From contig NZ_JAQWCQ010000031.1 in assembly GCF_028705895.1 (NCBI RefSeq), positions 1-43,007 on the forward strand: DNA of 43,007 nucleotides, written 5' to 3'. Each line of letters begins with the position of its first letter. Positions within the stretch are counted from its first letter, which is position 1. The notes below the pieces were generated by a model that had not been told where the DNA came from, searched no databases, and was given only the letters and a program-made list of their open reading frames with translations. Origin of the DNA: Massilibacteroides sp. Its GTDB lineage: Bacteria; Bacteroidota; Bacteroidia; Bacteroidales; Tannerellaceae. Of the stretch, positions 33,720 through 42,848 are shown piece after piece. The position numbers and the translations under genes are program-made.

Positions 33720-36185
33720 ATGGAATATTCGATTAAGGAGGTTTCTCATATTGTTAACGCGAAAGTTGAGAAATTGACTGAGGCCTCCATTAGCATATTA
33801 CTGACAGATAGCCGGAGATTAACGTTGCCGGAGCAGAGTCTTTTTTTTGCTCTTAAAACAAAAACGAACGATGGACATAAATACATAGGGGAACTCTATC
33901 GTTTGAAAGTCCGCAATTTTGTGGTGTCTGAAAGACTCCCGGAGTTTGACTCCATGAAGGAGGCTAACTTCCTTGTCGTTAAGGATACGCTTAAAGCGCT
34001 TCAAAAATTAGCGGCATATCATCGTAAACGCTTTTCTATTCCTGTGATCGGCATTACAGGAAGTAACGGAAAAACAATCGTTAAAGAATTTCTTTACCAA
34101 TTATTACACAAAGAGTTTAATATTGTACGTTCCCCGAGAAGCTACAACTCACAGATCGGTGTTCCTCTTTCGGTCTGGCAGATGAATGAGAAGCACACCT
34201 TAGGCATTTTTGAAGCGGGCATATCACAACCTGACGAAATGGAATGTTTGCAGCCTATCATTGCTCCCACTATCGGCATATTTACGAATATCGGGGAGGC
34301 GCACCAGGAAAACTTTTTTTCCATGACGCAGAAATGTATGGAAAAATTAGCCTTGTTTTCTGATTCTGAAGCGATTATTTATGATGGAGATGATGCGTTC
34401 ATTGCCAACAGTATAGAAGCGGCTTTACTATCTCATAAGGCTATTGGGTGGAGCCGTACGGATTCAGAAGCGCCTCTGTTTATCGAATTAATCAAAAAGA
34501 AAGAGGCTGAAACAGAAATTCATTGTACTATGCTGGGACTACATAGACGTTTTGTAATCCCTTTTACCGATGATGCATCTATAGAGAATGTTATACATTG
34601 TTTAGCGCTAATCTTGTATCTGAAACCGACCAGTGTAACAGATGAATCAAGAACGTCGTCTTTAGAACCGGTAGATATGCGTTTGGACGTTAAGCAAGGG
34701 ATAAACAATTGTTTATTGATTAACGACACTTATAATTCAGATATTAATTCGTTAGATATTGCGCTGGATTTTCAGGCCAGCCGCAAGGTAAATAAGAAAC
34801 TGAAGAGCACACTGATTCTTTCCGACATACTTCAGTCAGGAACATTACCTAAATCCCTGTATAAAAAAGTTGCCGATATGGTCAGGCGTAAGAAAACAGA
34901 CCGTATCATCGGCATTGGACGTGATATAAAAGAATATGAAGCGTCATTTGACATCCAAAAGGAATTTTATCTGACAACGGATGAATTCATCAAATCGCCT
35001 TCATTTAAGTCATTCAAAGACGAACTGATACTGATAAAAGGTTCTCGTCGTTTTCATTTTGAACGTATCACCGAATTACTTGAAAAGAAAGTACACGAGA
35101 CGATTCTGGAAGTAAATCTGGATGCAATCGTGCATAATTTTAATCATTATCGTTCTCAATTAAAACCGGAGACAAAGATTGTTTGTATGGTGAAAGCCTT
35201 TGGATACGGCGCAGGTTCATATGAAGTGGCAAAGACTTTACAGGAGTACCGCTGCGATTATCTGGCCGTTGCCGTTGCAGACGAGGGAGCAGATCTTCGC
35301 AAGGAAGGTATTTCTATCCCAATCATTGTCATGAATCCGGAGTTCAGCAGTTTCAATGTTCTGTTCGACAATCTATTGGAACCGGAAATATATAGTTTCC
35401 GTCTGCTCGATGCCCTGATTAAAGAAACCGAACGACGAGGGATTACCTCTTATCCTATACATATAAAGATAGATACAGGTATGCATAGGTTGGGATTTCA
35501 GCCAGACGATGTTCCGGAGATCTGCAACCATCTCAAAGAGCAATCCGGCGTTGTTGTTCGTTCGGTCTTTTCTCATTTAGCCGGAAGTGATTCATCGGAA
35601 CATGATGCTTTTACTCGTCAACAATTTGCCCGGTTTGAAGAGGCTGCAAAAACATTAGAAGAAGGGTTGCAACAAAAAGTGACCAAGCATATTCTTAATT
35701 CTGCCGGAATAGAACGATTTCCTGAACATCAAATGGATATGGTACGACTTGGAATTGGTTTGTATGGAGTGAGCGCATCCGGACAAAAGGGATTACGGAA
35801 TGTAAGCACACTTCGTACAACTATTCTGCAAATCCAACAAGTACCGGCAGGAGAATCCATCGGATATGGGCGCATGAGTTATGTAAAGAGAGATTCCATG
35901 ATTGCAATTATCCCCATCGGATATGCTGACGGACTGAACCGACATTTCAGTAATGGAGGAGGTGAAGTAGTTATTAACGGAAAGCGCTGCCCTATCATTG
36001 GCAATATATGTATGGACGCTTGTATGATAGACATAACGGATATAAAAGCAAAGGAAGGAGACAGTGTGATTATATTTGGAGAAGAGCTGCCGGTCAGCGA
36101 GCTTTCGGGAAAACTAAAAACAATATCTTATGAGATTCTCACCTCTGTATCGCCACGAGTAAAAAGAGTATATTACAGGGAATGA
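33720..36185 (+). CDS. murF-alr: fused MurF ligase / alanine racemase
   Basis: Bifunctional peptidoglycan-precursor enzyme of 821 residues, an arrangement known in Bacteroidota. Residues 1 to about 450 are MurF (UDP-MurNAc-tripeptide:D-Ala-D-Ala ligase), with the ATP loop GITGSNGKT at 111-119, NIGEAHQENF near 194-203 and NDTYNSD near 339-345. Residues about 455-821 are a PLP-dependent alanine racemase: the PLP Lys is Lys492 in MVKAFGYGAGSYE, KIDTGMHRLG is near 585, the second catalytic Tyr is Tyr721 in YGRMSY, and IGNICMDACMID is conserved. The racemase supplies D-Ala for the dipeptide MurF ligates, after Ddl. The stop overlaps the start of the fabI promoter. Confidence 0.97.
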   Translation: MEYSIKEVSHIVNAKVEKLTEASISILLTDSRRLTLPEQSLFFALKTKTNDGHKYIGELYRLKVRNFVVSERLPEFDSMKEANFLVVKDTLKALQKLAAYHRKRFSIPVIGITGSNGKTIVKEFLYQLLHKEFNIVRSPRSYNSQIGVPLSVWQMNEKHTLGIFEAGISQPDEMECLQPIIAPTIGIFTNIGEAHQENFFSMTQKCMEKLALFSDSEAIIYDGDDAFIANSIEAALLSHKAIGWSRTDSEAPLFIELIKKKEAETEIHCTMLGLHRRFVIPFTDDASIENVIHCLALILYLKPTSVTDESRTSSLEPVDMRLDVKQGINNCLLINDTYNSDINSLDIALDFQASRKVNKKLKSTLILSDILQSGTLPKSLYKKVADMVRRKKTDRIIGIGRDIKEYEASFDIQKEFYLTTDEFIKSPSFKSFKDELILIKGSRRFHFERITELLEKKVHETILEVNLDAIVHNFNHYRSQLKPETKIVCMVKAFGYGAGSYEVAKTLQEYRCDYLAVAVADEGADLRKEGISIPIIVMNPEFSSFNVLFDNLLEPEIYSFRLLDALIKETERRGITSYPIHIKIDTGMHRLGFQPDDVPEICNHLKEQSGVVVRSVFSHLAGSDSSEHDAFTRQQFARFEEAAKTLEEGLQQKVTKHILNSAGIERFPEHQMDMVRLGIGLYGVSASGQKGLRNVSTLRTTILQIQQVPAGESIGYGRMSYVKRDSMIAIIPIGYADGLNRHFSNGGGEVVINGKRCPIIGNICMDACMIDITDIKAKEGDSVIIFGEELPVSELSGKLKTISYEILTSVSPRVKRVYYRE

Positions 36186-36215
36186 TTGCCATATTGCGCA
36201 TTTTTCGTATTTTTG
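36186..36215 (+). promoter_or_regulatory. promoter of fabI
   Basis: TTG at 36186-36188, a 19-base spacer and TATTTTTG at 36208-36215 match the Bacteroidota consensus. The -33 element begins at the base right after the murF-alr stop codon. Confidence 0.8.
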
Positions 36216-36240
36216 TGCGATATTAATTAAACAATAAGGT

Positions 36241-37098
36241 ATGAGTCATAATTTATTAAAAGGCAAACGTGGTATTATCTTCGGTGCGTTGAATGACATG
36301 TCAATTGCTTGGAAAGTGGCAGAAAGAGCAGTAGAAGAAGGCGCTATGATAACACTTAGTAATACCCCGATCGCTGTCCGCATGGGACAAGTAGAAGAAT
36401 TAGGCGAAAAACTGAATGCTACGGTTCTGCCTGCAGACGCGACAAATGTAGATGACTTGAATATGGTCTTCTCTGAATCCGTAAAGATACTTGGAGGTAA
36501 AATAGATTTTGTTCTTCACTCTATCGGAATGAGTCCGAATGTACGTAAAAAGCGTACATACGATGATTTGGATTATGACCTGTTAGAGAAAACGCTGGAT
36601 ATATCAGCTATTTCTTTCCATAAAATGCTTCAGGTGGCAAAAAAACAAGATGCAATCGCTGAATATGGTTCTGTCGTAGCGCTTAGTTATGTTGCTGCTC
36701 AGCGCACGTTCTTCGGATACAATGACATGGCAGACGCAAAAAGCCTTTTAGAGTCTATTGCGCGCAGCTTTGGCTACATCTACGGACGTGAAAAGAATGT
36801 ACGTGTAAATACGATTTCACAATCTCCTACGATGACTACAGCTGGAAGCGGTGTGAAGGGGATGGAACATTTGATGGATTTCTCGGAACGTATGTGTCCG
36901 TTGGGTAATGCTTCGGCAGATGAATGTGCAGACTATTGCATTGTCATGTTCTCCGACCTGACAAAGAAAGTAACGATGCAGAACCTATTCCACGACGGAG
37001 GTTTCTCCAGCATGGGTATGAGTCTGCGTGCTATGACGCAATACAGTAAAAGTATTGAAGACTATTCTGATGATGCAGGAAAACCGATTTACGGTTAA
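36241..37098 (+). CDS. fabI: enoyl-[acyl-carrier-protein] reductase
   Basis: NADH-dependent enoyl-ACP reductase of type II fatty-acid synthesis. 285 residues. The catalytic pair is Tyr160 and Lys167 (YNDMADAK, the Tyr-six-Lys spacing of FabI); Tyr150 corresponds to E. coli Tyr146. The dinucleotide-binding start is KGKRGIIFGALNDMSIAW. LHSIGMSPN near 92-100 holds the Gly equivalent to E. coli Gly93, the residue where triclosan resistance mutations occur; it is Gly here. The C-terminus is longer than E. coli FabI by about 20 residues. It has its own promoter and a hairpin downstream. Confidence 0.97.
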   Translation: MSHNLLKGKRGIIFGALNDMSIAWKVAERAVEEGAMITLSNTPIAVRMGQVEELGEKLNATVLPADATNVDDLNMVFSESVKILGGKIDFVLHSIGMSPNVRKKRTYDDLDYDLLEKTLDISAISFHKMLQVAKKQDAIAEYGSVVALSYVAAQRTFFGYNDMADAKSLLESIARSFGYIYGREKNVRVNTISQSPTMTTAGSGVKGMEHLMDFSERMCPLGNASADECADYCIVMFSDLTKKVTMQNLFHDGGFSSMGMSLRAMTQYSKSIEDYSDDAGKPIYG

Positions 37099-37115
37099 GC
37101 TATATAGGTAGAACG

Positions 37116-37162
37116 AGAGTGTGTTAAAAAACTGATCAATACTTTTTTTGCACACCCTCATT
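37116..37162 (+). terminator. hairpin after fabI
   Basis: GAGAGTGTG pairs with GCACACCCTC (one A-C mismatch), and inner A and T runs extend the stem. The T tract lies inside the hairpin and no T run follows, so termination is plausible but atypical. Confidence 0.5.
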
Positions 37163-37185
37163 CCGGTTTACTAATTAAATTCTAA

Positions 37186-37193
37186 TACTTTTG
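37186..37193 (+). promoter_or_regulatory. -7 box of the yciO-like gene
   Basis: TACTTTTG matches TAnnTTTG and ends 4 bases before the ATG at 37198. If it is used, the mRNA would be leaderless or nearly so. No -33 TTG at the right distance. Confidence 0.4.
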
Positions 37194-37197
37194 TTTT

Positions 37198-37809
37198 ATG
37201 TTCATCAAGATTTATCCGGAAAATCCTAATCCCAAAGAAATAGATAAAGTCGTCAGCGTATTACGTGACGGCGGACTTGTGGTATATCCGACAGACACGG
37301 TTTATGCCATAGGATGTGATGCACTGAACGTACGTGCTGTGGAGAAAATCTGCAAGATGAAAAATATTAACCCGCAAAAAAGTAATCTTTCTATTATTTG
37401 TTATGATCTATCAAACCTCAGCGAGTATGCCAAAGTAAGTAATTCGGCGTTTAAACTAATGCGAAAAAACCTGCCCGGAGCATTTACGTTTATTCTACCA
37501 ACCAGCAGCGAATTACCTAAGATATACAAGAATAGAAAAGAGGTCGGAATTCGTGTTCCTGACAATAATATTATTCGTCTTCTTGTTAAGGAATTGGGAA
37601 ATCCGATTCTAACTACGTCTATCCATGACGATGACGACGAAATACTTGAATACACAACGGATCCGGAGTTAATTTTCGAAAAATATGAACATTCAGTCGA
37701 TGTTGTTATTGACGGAGGTTACGGGAACCTGATACCTTCAACGATAGTTGACTGTACTACCGATGATTTTGAAATAGTAAGACAAGGAAAAGGCGAACTC
37801 TTATTGTGA
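37198..37809 (+). CDS. YciO-like YrdC-domain protein
   Basis: A 203-residue single-domain YrdC/Sua5-superfamily protein. It matches E. coli YciO along its length (about 206 residues): GGLVVYPTDTVYAIGCDA, ICKMKNI, LSIICYDLSNLSEYA, FKLMRKNLPGAFTFIL, IGIRVPDNN-like (VGIRVPDNNIIRLLV), DVVIDGGYGNLIPSTIVD. The KxRP...KP motif used by TsaC/Sua5 for threonylcarbamoyl-AMP synthesis reads KNINPQKSN here, lacking the Arg. It would often be auto-annotated as threonylcarbamoyl-AMP synthase; a YciO-type protein of less certain function is the better call. Confidence 0.85.
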   Translation: MFIKIYPENPNPKEIDKVVSVLRDGGLVVYPTDTVYAIGCDALNVRAVEKICKMKNINPQKSNLSIICYDLSNLSEYAKVSNSAFKLMRKNLPGAFTFILPTSSELPKIYKNRKEVGIRVPDNNIIRLLVKELGNPILTTSIHDDDDEILEYTTDPELIFEKYEHSVDVVIDGGYGNLIPSTIVDCTTDDFEIVRQGKGELLL

Positions 37810-37815
37810 TTTTTT

Positions 37816-37823
37816 TATCTTTG
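37816..37823 (+). promoter_or_regulatory. -7 box of the nhaC-like gene
   Basis: TATCTTTG matches TAnnTTTG and lies 29 bases before the ATG at 37853, just after the stop of the previous gene. Confidence 0.5.
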
Positions 37824-37852
37824 TTCCCATAAACGTATAATACAAACGACAT

Positions 37853-39322
37853 ATGGAGAACACTCCGTCTAAAGTACCTTCCCCACTCCTGTCTCTACTT
37901 CCTCTTGCCGTATTGGTCGGTCTTCTCTTTGTTACAATTTCCATATGGGGTGCGAATGCTCTGGAAGGAGCCAGTCAGGTTGTTCTGCTTATTTCAACCG
38001 CTGTTTGCTGTCTGATAGCCATGCTTTTCTTTGATGTACGATGGAAGACTATTGAAGCATCGATAGTCAACAACATCACCGGCATAAGTATCGCTTTAAT
38101 TATTTTACTTATAATCGGAGCCTTATCTTCCTCCTGGATGATCAGCGGAGTTGTTCCTACATTAATCTATTATGGCGTTCAGATAATTCACCCCAACTTC
38201 TTTCTTGTATCTACCTGTATTATCTGTGCTTTAGTATCTATAGTAACCGGCAGCTCATGGACCACAGTAGCTACAATCGGCGTCGCGCTATTCGGGATTG
38301 GAAAGGTACAAGGCTTTGAAGAAGGCTGGATTGCAGGAGCTATCATTTCGGGTGCATATTTTGGAGATAAAGTTTCTCCATTGTCTGACACAACCGTTCT
38401 TGCAGCTTCTGTCTCTGATGTTCCGATTTTTAATCATATCCGCTATCTGATGATTACAACTATTCCATCTATGGGTTTAGCCCTGTTAATCTTTACAATT
38501 GCAGGATTCAATCATCAAGGAATGGACACGACGCATATTATCGAATTTAAAGAAACATTAAGTAATGCCTTTACGATTTCTCTTTGGCTTCTGATTGTCC
38601 CTGTTATCACCGGGATATTAATAGCGAAGAGAGTTCCGGCAATTATTACGCTATTTACCTCGTCTATCCTGGCTGTGCTCTTTGCAATTATCTTCCAACC
38701 TGACATTCTGAGTGAGATTTCCGGAGTGACAGAGGTTAGCTCCAAAAGTCTGTTCACCGGGTCGTTAACGGCCTTATACGGTAGCACACAAATAGAAACC
38801 GGTAATGCAGCAATTAATGATCTTGTTTCAACCCGAGGTATGGCCGGAATGATGAATACTGTATGGCTTATATTGTGTGCGATGTGTTTTGGAGGTGCAA
38901 TGGTGGCCAGCGGGATGTTAACAAGCATAATTTCTGTTTTCCTTCGTTTTATGAAAAATACGTTTGGTTTGGTTTCTTCCACCGTGCTTTCCGGTTTGTT
39001 CTTTAATATTTGCACTGCAGACCAGTATATCTCTATTATTCTTACCGGAAAAATGTATAAAGAAACATACCAGAAGAAAGGATATGAAAACAGATTGCTG
39101 AGTAGAACAACGGAAGACGCAGTAACCGTAACTTCTCCATTGGTACCGTGGAATAGCTGCGGGCTAACGCAATCGACCGTGCTGGGCGTTGCAACGTTAA
39201 CTTATCTCCCCTATTGTTTCTTTAACCTGATCAGCCCACTAATGAGTATGTTCGTTGCGGCAATAGGATATAAGATTGTGAGAACAACCACTCCTGAATC
39301 TAAAGATAAAAAACAGCTGTAG
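37853..39322 (+). CDS. NhaC-family Na+/H+ antiporter
   Basis: Inner-membrane sodium/proton antiporter of the NhaC (IT superfamily) type, 489 residues with about 11-12 hydrophobic segments. Recognised by IVTGSSWTTVATIGVALFGIG (in the stretch about 124-144), SGAYFGDKVSPLSDTTVLAAS (about 165-185), which is the family hallmark with Asp residues likely in the ion path, and TEDAVTVTSPLVPWNSCG near the C-terminus. Substrate could be Na+/H+ or, as in some relatives, malate/lactate exchange. Single gene by spacing. Confidence 0.92.
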   Translation: MENTPSKVPSPLLSLLPLAVLVGLLFVTISIWGANALEGASQVVLLISTAVCCLIAMLFFDVRWKTIEASIVNNITGISIALIILLIIGALSSSWMISGVVPTLIYYGVQIIHPNFFLVSTCIICALVSIVTGSSWTTVATIGVALFGIGKVQGFEEGWIAGAIISGAYFGDKVSPLSDTTVLAASVSDVPIFNHIRYLMITTIPSMGLALLIFTIAGFNHQGMDTTHIIEFKETLSNAFTISLWLLIVPVITGILIAKRVPAIITLFTSSILAVLFAIIFQPDILSEISGVTEVSSKSLFTGSLTALYGSTQIETGNAAINDLVSTRGMAGMMNTVWLILCAMCFGGAMVASGMLTSIISVFLRFMKNTFGLVSSTVLSGLFFNICTADQYISIILTGKMYKETYQKKGYENRLLSRTTEDAVTVTSPLVPWNSCGLTQSTVLGVATLTYLPYCFFNLISPLMSMFVAAIGYKIVRTTTPESKDKKQL

Positions 39323-39332
39323 ATATTGAATC

Positions 39333-39375
39333 ATAAACAAAATTGATAAACTATTTGTGATAATCAATTGTTTAT
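39333..39375. repeat. imperfect inverted repeat before the nitroreductase
   Basis: ATAAACAA-AA-TTGAT (39333-39347) is inverted as ATCAATTGTTTAT (39363-39375), with a 2-base insertion. The right arm belongs to an 18-mer (39358-39375) found again at 6102-6119. It could be an operator for the nitroreductase gene. Confidence 0.5.
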
Positions 39376-39398
39376 CTTATAAAAGAAAAACAAAGCAT

Positions 39399-40001
39399 AT
39401 GGCACTAACATTTAAAGACGCTTTAAAAAACCGAAGAACCTATTATACAATAACAAATGAGTCTCCGGTATCAGAGAAAGAAATAAAAGAAATTCTGGAG
39501 CATGCCCTACTGCATGTTCCATCTGCATTTAATTCCCAAACTACGCGTGTAGTTCTATTATTAGGTGATCAACATAAAAAGCTGTGGGAAATAACCAAGG
39601 ATACTCTTCGTAAGATTGTACCTGCAGAAAATTTTGGAGCAACAGAATCTAAAATAGACGGAGCTTTTGCTTCTGGTTATGGCACAGTTCTTTTCTATGA
39701 AGACACAGAAGTAGTGGAAGGACTACAAAAGGCCTTTCCATCTTATAGCGACAATTTCCCTGTTTGGTCGCAACAAACATCAGGTATGCATCAGTTAGCT
39801 GTTTGGACAATGTTGGAAGAAATAGGCTTTGGAGCCTCTCTGCAACATTATAATCCATTAATTGATGCAGAAGTTGCTGAGACTTGGGGCATAAGTCCAA
39901 AATGGAAACTTATGGCGGAAATGCCTTTCGGTAAACCCTCCGCAACTCCGGGAGAAAAGGAATTCCAGCCGTTGGAGAAACGTTTACTGACATTCCGTTA
40001 A
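39399..40001 (+). CDS. nitroreductase-family protein
   Basis: FMN-dependent oxidoreductase-like protein of 200 residues from the ATG at 39399 (MALTFKDALKNRRTYYTIT). The frame extends to a GTG at 39357, but that lies in the inverted repeat upstream. Family features: an N-terminal FMN-phosphate-binding basic cluster (KNRRTYY), HVPSAFNSQTTRVVLL (about 40-55) with the typical PS-x-N-x-Q motif, and FGASLQHYNPL and EMPFGKP. It resembles the Frm2/Hbn1 subgroup rather than NfsB. The substrate is unknown; such enzymes can act on nitro compounds or in redox stress. Confidence 0.9.
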   Translation: MALTFKDALKNRRTYYTITNESPVSEKEIKEILEHALLHVPSAFNSQTTRVVLLLGDQHKKLWEITKDTLRKIVPAENFGATESKIDGAFASGYGTVLFYEDTEVVEGLQKAFPSYSDNFPVWSQQTSGMHQLAVWTMLEEIGFGASLQHYNPLIDAEVAETWGISPKWKLMAEMPFGKPSATPGEKEFQPLEKRLLTFR

Positions 40002-40028
40002 CAGAACAGGAAAGACTTTGTGTATGAT

Positions 40029-40054
40029 GGGGCTATCTGATTTCAGGTAGCCTC
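40029..40054 (+). terminator. intrinsic terminator after nitroreductase
   Basis: GGGGCTATCT (40029-40038) pairs with AGGTAGCCTC (40045-40054), 10 pairs including two G-U, around loop GATTTC. ATTTCTTT follows. Confidence 0.85.
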
Positions 40055-40094
40055 ATTTCTTTATCCTCCATTTACAAATTAAAGGTATTATTCC

Positions 40095-40102
40095 TATATT
40101 TG
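40095..40102 (+). promoter_or_regulatory. -7 box of the topoisomerase IV gene
   Basis: TATATTTG matches TAnnTTTG, 32 bases before the ATG at 40135. No clear -33 TTG. Confidence 0.5.
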
Positions 40103-40134
40103 CATGAGATGTACATTTAAAGAGCCGCGTAAAG

Positions 40135-42846
40135 ATGAAACCCGAAAACAGTACGGATAATAACAAAGAGGAATTAAACGAACCAGAGTCAGATTTTAAT
40201 AAAAACGAGAAAGAAGCGTCAGAGAACACGCATTCGGACTATAAAATTCCCGGAAAAGCCGGGGGGAGATCTTCTTATCATTTGTCCGGAATGTATCAGG
40301 ATTGGTTTCTTGACTATGCGTCTTATGTTATTCTTGAACGGGCTGTACCTCATATAAATGACGGCCTAAAGCCGGTCCAACGACGTATTCTGCACTCCAT
40401 GAAGCGTCTGGATGACGGACGATACAATAAAGTAGCCAATGTCGTTGGTCATACCATGCAGTTTCACCCTCATGGTGATGCCTCTATCGGAGATGCGCTT
40501 GTCCAATTAGGACAAAAAGACCTTTTGATTGATTGTCAGGGAAACTGGGGGAATATACTAACGGGCGATGGCGCAGCAGCTCCTCGTTACATTGAAGCAC
40601 GTTTATCCAAATTTGCACTTGAAACAGTTTTCAACCCTAAGACGACCCAATGGCAACCTTCTTACGACGGACGAAACAAAGAGCCTATCACGTTGCCTAT
40701 TAAATTTCCACTTTTACTTGCACAAGGAGTAGAAGGTATTGCAGTCGGTCTTTCATCGAAAATACTTCCCCATAATTTTAACGAACTGCTTGATGCATCA
40801 ATCGCTTATTTAAAAGGAGAAGAATTTACTCTTTATCCCGACTTCCAGACGGGAGGCTATGTTGATGTATCTAAATACAATGACGGAGAACGGGGCGGTT
40901 CGGTTAAAGTACGTGCCAAGATCAGTAAGTTGGACAATAAAACGCTTGTTATCACCGATATCCCATACGGAAAAACAACCTCTACGGTTATTGAATCGAT
41001 TCTGAGAGCGAATGATAAAGGCAAGATAAAAATTCGCAAAATAGATGATAATACCGCTCGAAATGTTGAAATCCTGATCCATCTTGCTCCAGGCGTTTCC
41101 TCAGACAAAACAATTGATGCGCTTTATGCCTTTTCTGATTGCGAAATCAGCATCTCACCGAATTGCTGTGTCATAAGAGATAACAAGCCTCATTTTCTTA
41201 CCGTCAGCGAGGTGCTGAAGCATTCGGCTGATCAGACCTTGATCCTACTCCGCACGGAACTCGAAATAGAAAAAGCAGAAAAGGAAGAAGCATTATTCTT
41301 TGCTTCGCTTGAAAAGATATTCATAGAGGAGCGCATCTATAAGGATAAAGAATTTGAGAACGCTAAAGATATGGATGAAGCGATAGCTCATATTGACCTT
41401 CGCTTAGAACCGTTCAAACCTCAGTTTATACGTGAGGTAACACGCGATGATATTCTGAAATTAATGGAGATCAAAATGGGACGCATCCTGAAGTTTAATT
41501 CAGATAAAAGCAATGCCGTTATCGCCCAGATTCAGGAAGACATCAAAGCGATTGATAAACACTTGGACACCATTGTTGATTATACTATCGACTGGTTTTC
41601 CATGCTGAAAGAAAAGTATGGAAAGAACTATCCGCGCATGACGGAAATAAGGAATTTCGATACGATAGAAGCAACAAAAGTAGTTGAAGCTAACGAAAAA
41701 TTATACATCAACCGTGCCGAAGGTTTCATTGGAATGAGCCTGAAAAAAGATGAATATATCTGTAATTGTTCCGACATAGATGATATTATCATCTTCTACC
41801 GCAACGGCATGTATAAAGTTGTTAAAGTAAGCGATAAGATGTTTGTAGGAAAAGATATTTTATACGTCAATGTCTTTAAACGTAACGATAACCGTACAAT
41901 CTACAACCTGATCTATCGCGACGGAAAAGCCGGTTGTAACTATATTAAACGTTTTGCTGTGACAGGTATTACGCGCGACAAGGAGTACGATATGACAAAA
42001 GGAACAGAAGGTTCTCGCGTGCTTTATTTCAGTGCAAACCCAAATGGAGAAGCAGAAACAGTCAAAGTTATTCTTAAACCACGCCCACGCCAAAAGTTAC
42101 TCTTATTTGAGAAAGATTTCAGTGAAATAGCAATTAAGGGACGTGGTTCGATGGGAAATATACTGACGAAAGCGGATGTACATAAGATTACGTTGAAACA
42201 AAAAGGAAGTTCAACGCTCGGCGGACGAATGGTTTGGTTCGACAGAGATGTGCTTCGTCTTAACTACGATGGAAGAGGCGAAGAATTAGGTGAATTCCGT
42301 AGTGAAGACCAAATTATTGTTGTATTACAAAATGGCGATTTTTACACCACAAGTTTTGACTTGAGTAATCACTACGAAGACAACATCTTAATTATTGAGA
42401 AATTCGATGCAAACAAAGTCTGGACGGCTGCGCTGTTTGACGCAGATCAAGGTTACCCTTACCTGAAACGTTTCCAGATGGAAGCAGGAAGCAAAAAGCA
42501 GAATTTTTTAGGAGACAATGCAGAGAGCCGGTTACTCTTACTTACCGATGAAGCATATCCACGAATAGAAGTTGTATTCGGTGGACACGACGATTTCCGC
42601 GAACCTCTTATAGTTGAAGCCGAAGACTTTATAGCCGTAAAAGGATTTAAAGCCAAAGGAAAACGGATTTCCACGTATGACATAGCAACAATCAACGAGC
42701 TGGAACCCACGCACTATCCAACCCCAGCACAACAACCAGCAGAAACTGAAGAAGAAACAAACGAAGAAGATCAAGAAAGCGCAAGCGACATCCTCGACGA
42801 AATCACAGGACAAATGAAGCTTTTTGACAAATCAAAAGAAGAATAG
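40135..42846 (+). CDS. parC: topoisomerase IV subunit A (ParC-like)
   Basis: Type IIA topoisomerase A subunit, 903 residues, for decatenation of daughter chromosomes with a ParE partner encoded elsewhere. An acidic/Asn-rich extension (1-45) precedes the breakage-reunion domain. The catalytic Tyr is Tyr152 in AAAPRYIEARLS; the winged helix holds HPHGDASIGD (111-120). The C-terminal beta-pinwheel lacks a gyrase GyrA box (QRRGGKG); the nearest is IKGRGSMGN, which favours topoisomerase IV over gyrase. At the quinolone positions, Ala116 stands where E. coli ParC Ser80/GyrA Ser83 lies, while Asp120 is retained. The tail is acidic (about 860-903). Some databases call such proteins 'DNA gyrase/topoisomerase IV subunit A'. 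Confidence 0.93.
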   Translation: MKPENSTDNNKEELNEPESDFNKNEKEASENTHSDYKIPGKAGGRSSYHLSGMYQDWFLDYASYVILERAVPHINDGLKPVQRRILHSMKRLDDGRYNKVANVVGHTMQFHPHGDASIGDALVQLGQKDLLIDCQGNWGNILTGDGAAAPRYIEARLSKFALETVFNPKTTQWQPSYDGRNKEPITLPIKFPLLLAQGVEGIAVGLSSKILPHNFNELLDASIAYLKGEEFTLYPDFQTGGYVDVSKYNDGERGGSVKVRAKISKLDNKTLVITDIPYGKTTSTVIESILRANDKGKIKIRKIDDNTARNVEILIHLAPGVSSDKTIDALYAFSDCEISISPNCCVIRDNKPHFLTVSEVLKHSADQTLILLRTELEIEKAEKEEALFFASLEKIFIEERIYKDKEFENAKDMDEAIAHIDLRLEPFKPQFIREVTRDDILKLMEIKMGRILKFNSDKSNAVIAQIQEDIKAIDKHLDTIVDYTIDWFSMLKEKYGKNYPRMTEIRNFDTIEATKVVEANEKLYINRAEGFIGMSLKKDEYICNCSDIDDIIIFYRNGMYKVVKVSDKMFVGKDILYVNVFKRNDNRTIYNLIYRDGKAGCNYIKRFAVTGITRDKEYDMTKGTEGSRVLYFSANPNGEAETVKVILKPRPRQKLLLFEKDFSEIAIKGRGSMGNILTKADVHKITLKQKGSSTLGGRMVWFDRDVLRLNYDGRGEELGEFRSEDQIIVVLQNGDFYTTSFDLSNHYEDNILIIEKFDANKVWTAALFDADQGYPYLKRFQMEAGSKKQNFLGDNAESRLLLLTDEAYPRIEVVFGGHDDFREPLIVEAEDFIAVKGFKAKGKRISTYDIATINELEPTHYPTPAQQPAETEEETNEEDQESASDILDEITGQMKLFDKSKEE

Positions 42847-42848
42847 AC

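Noticed and set aside
38515-39015. 166-codon minus-strand ORF opposite the NhaC antiporter
   Set aside because: It is the reverse complement of hydrophobic coding sequence. The plus-strand gene has clear family motifs and there is no promoter for the antisense frame.
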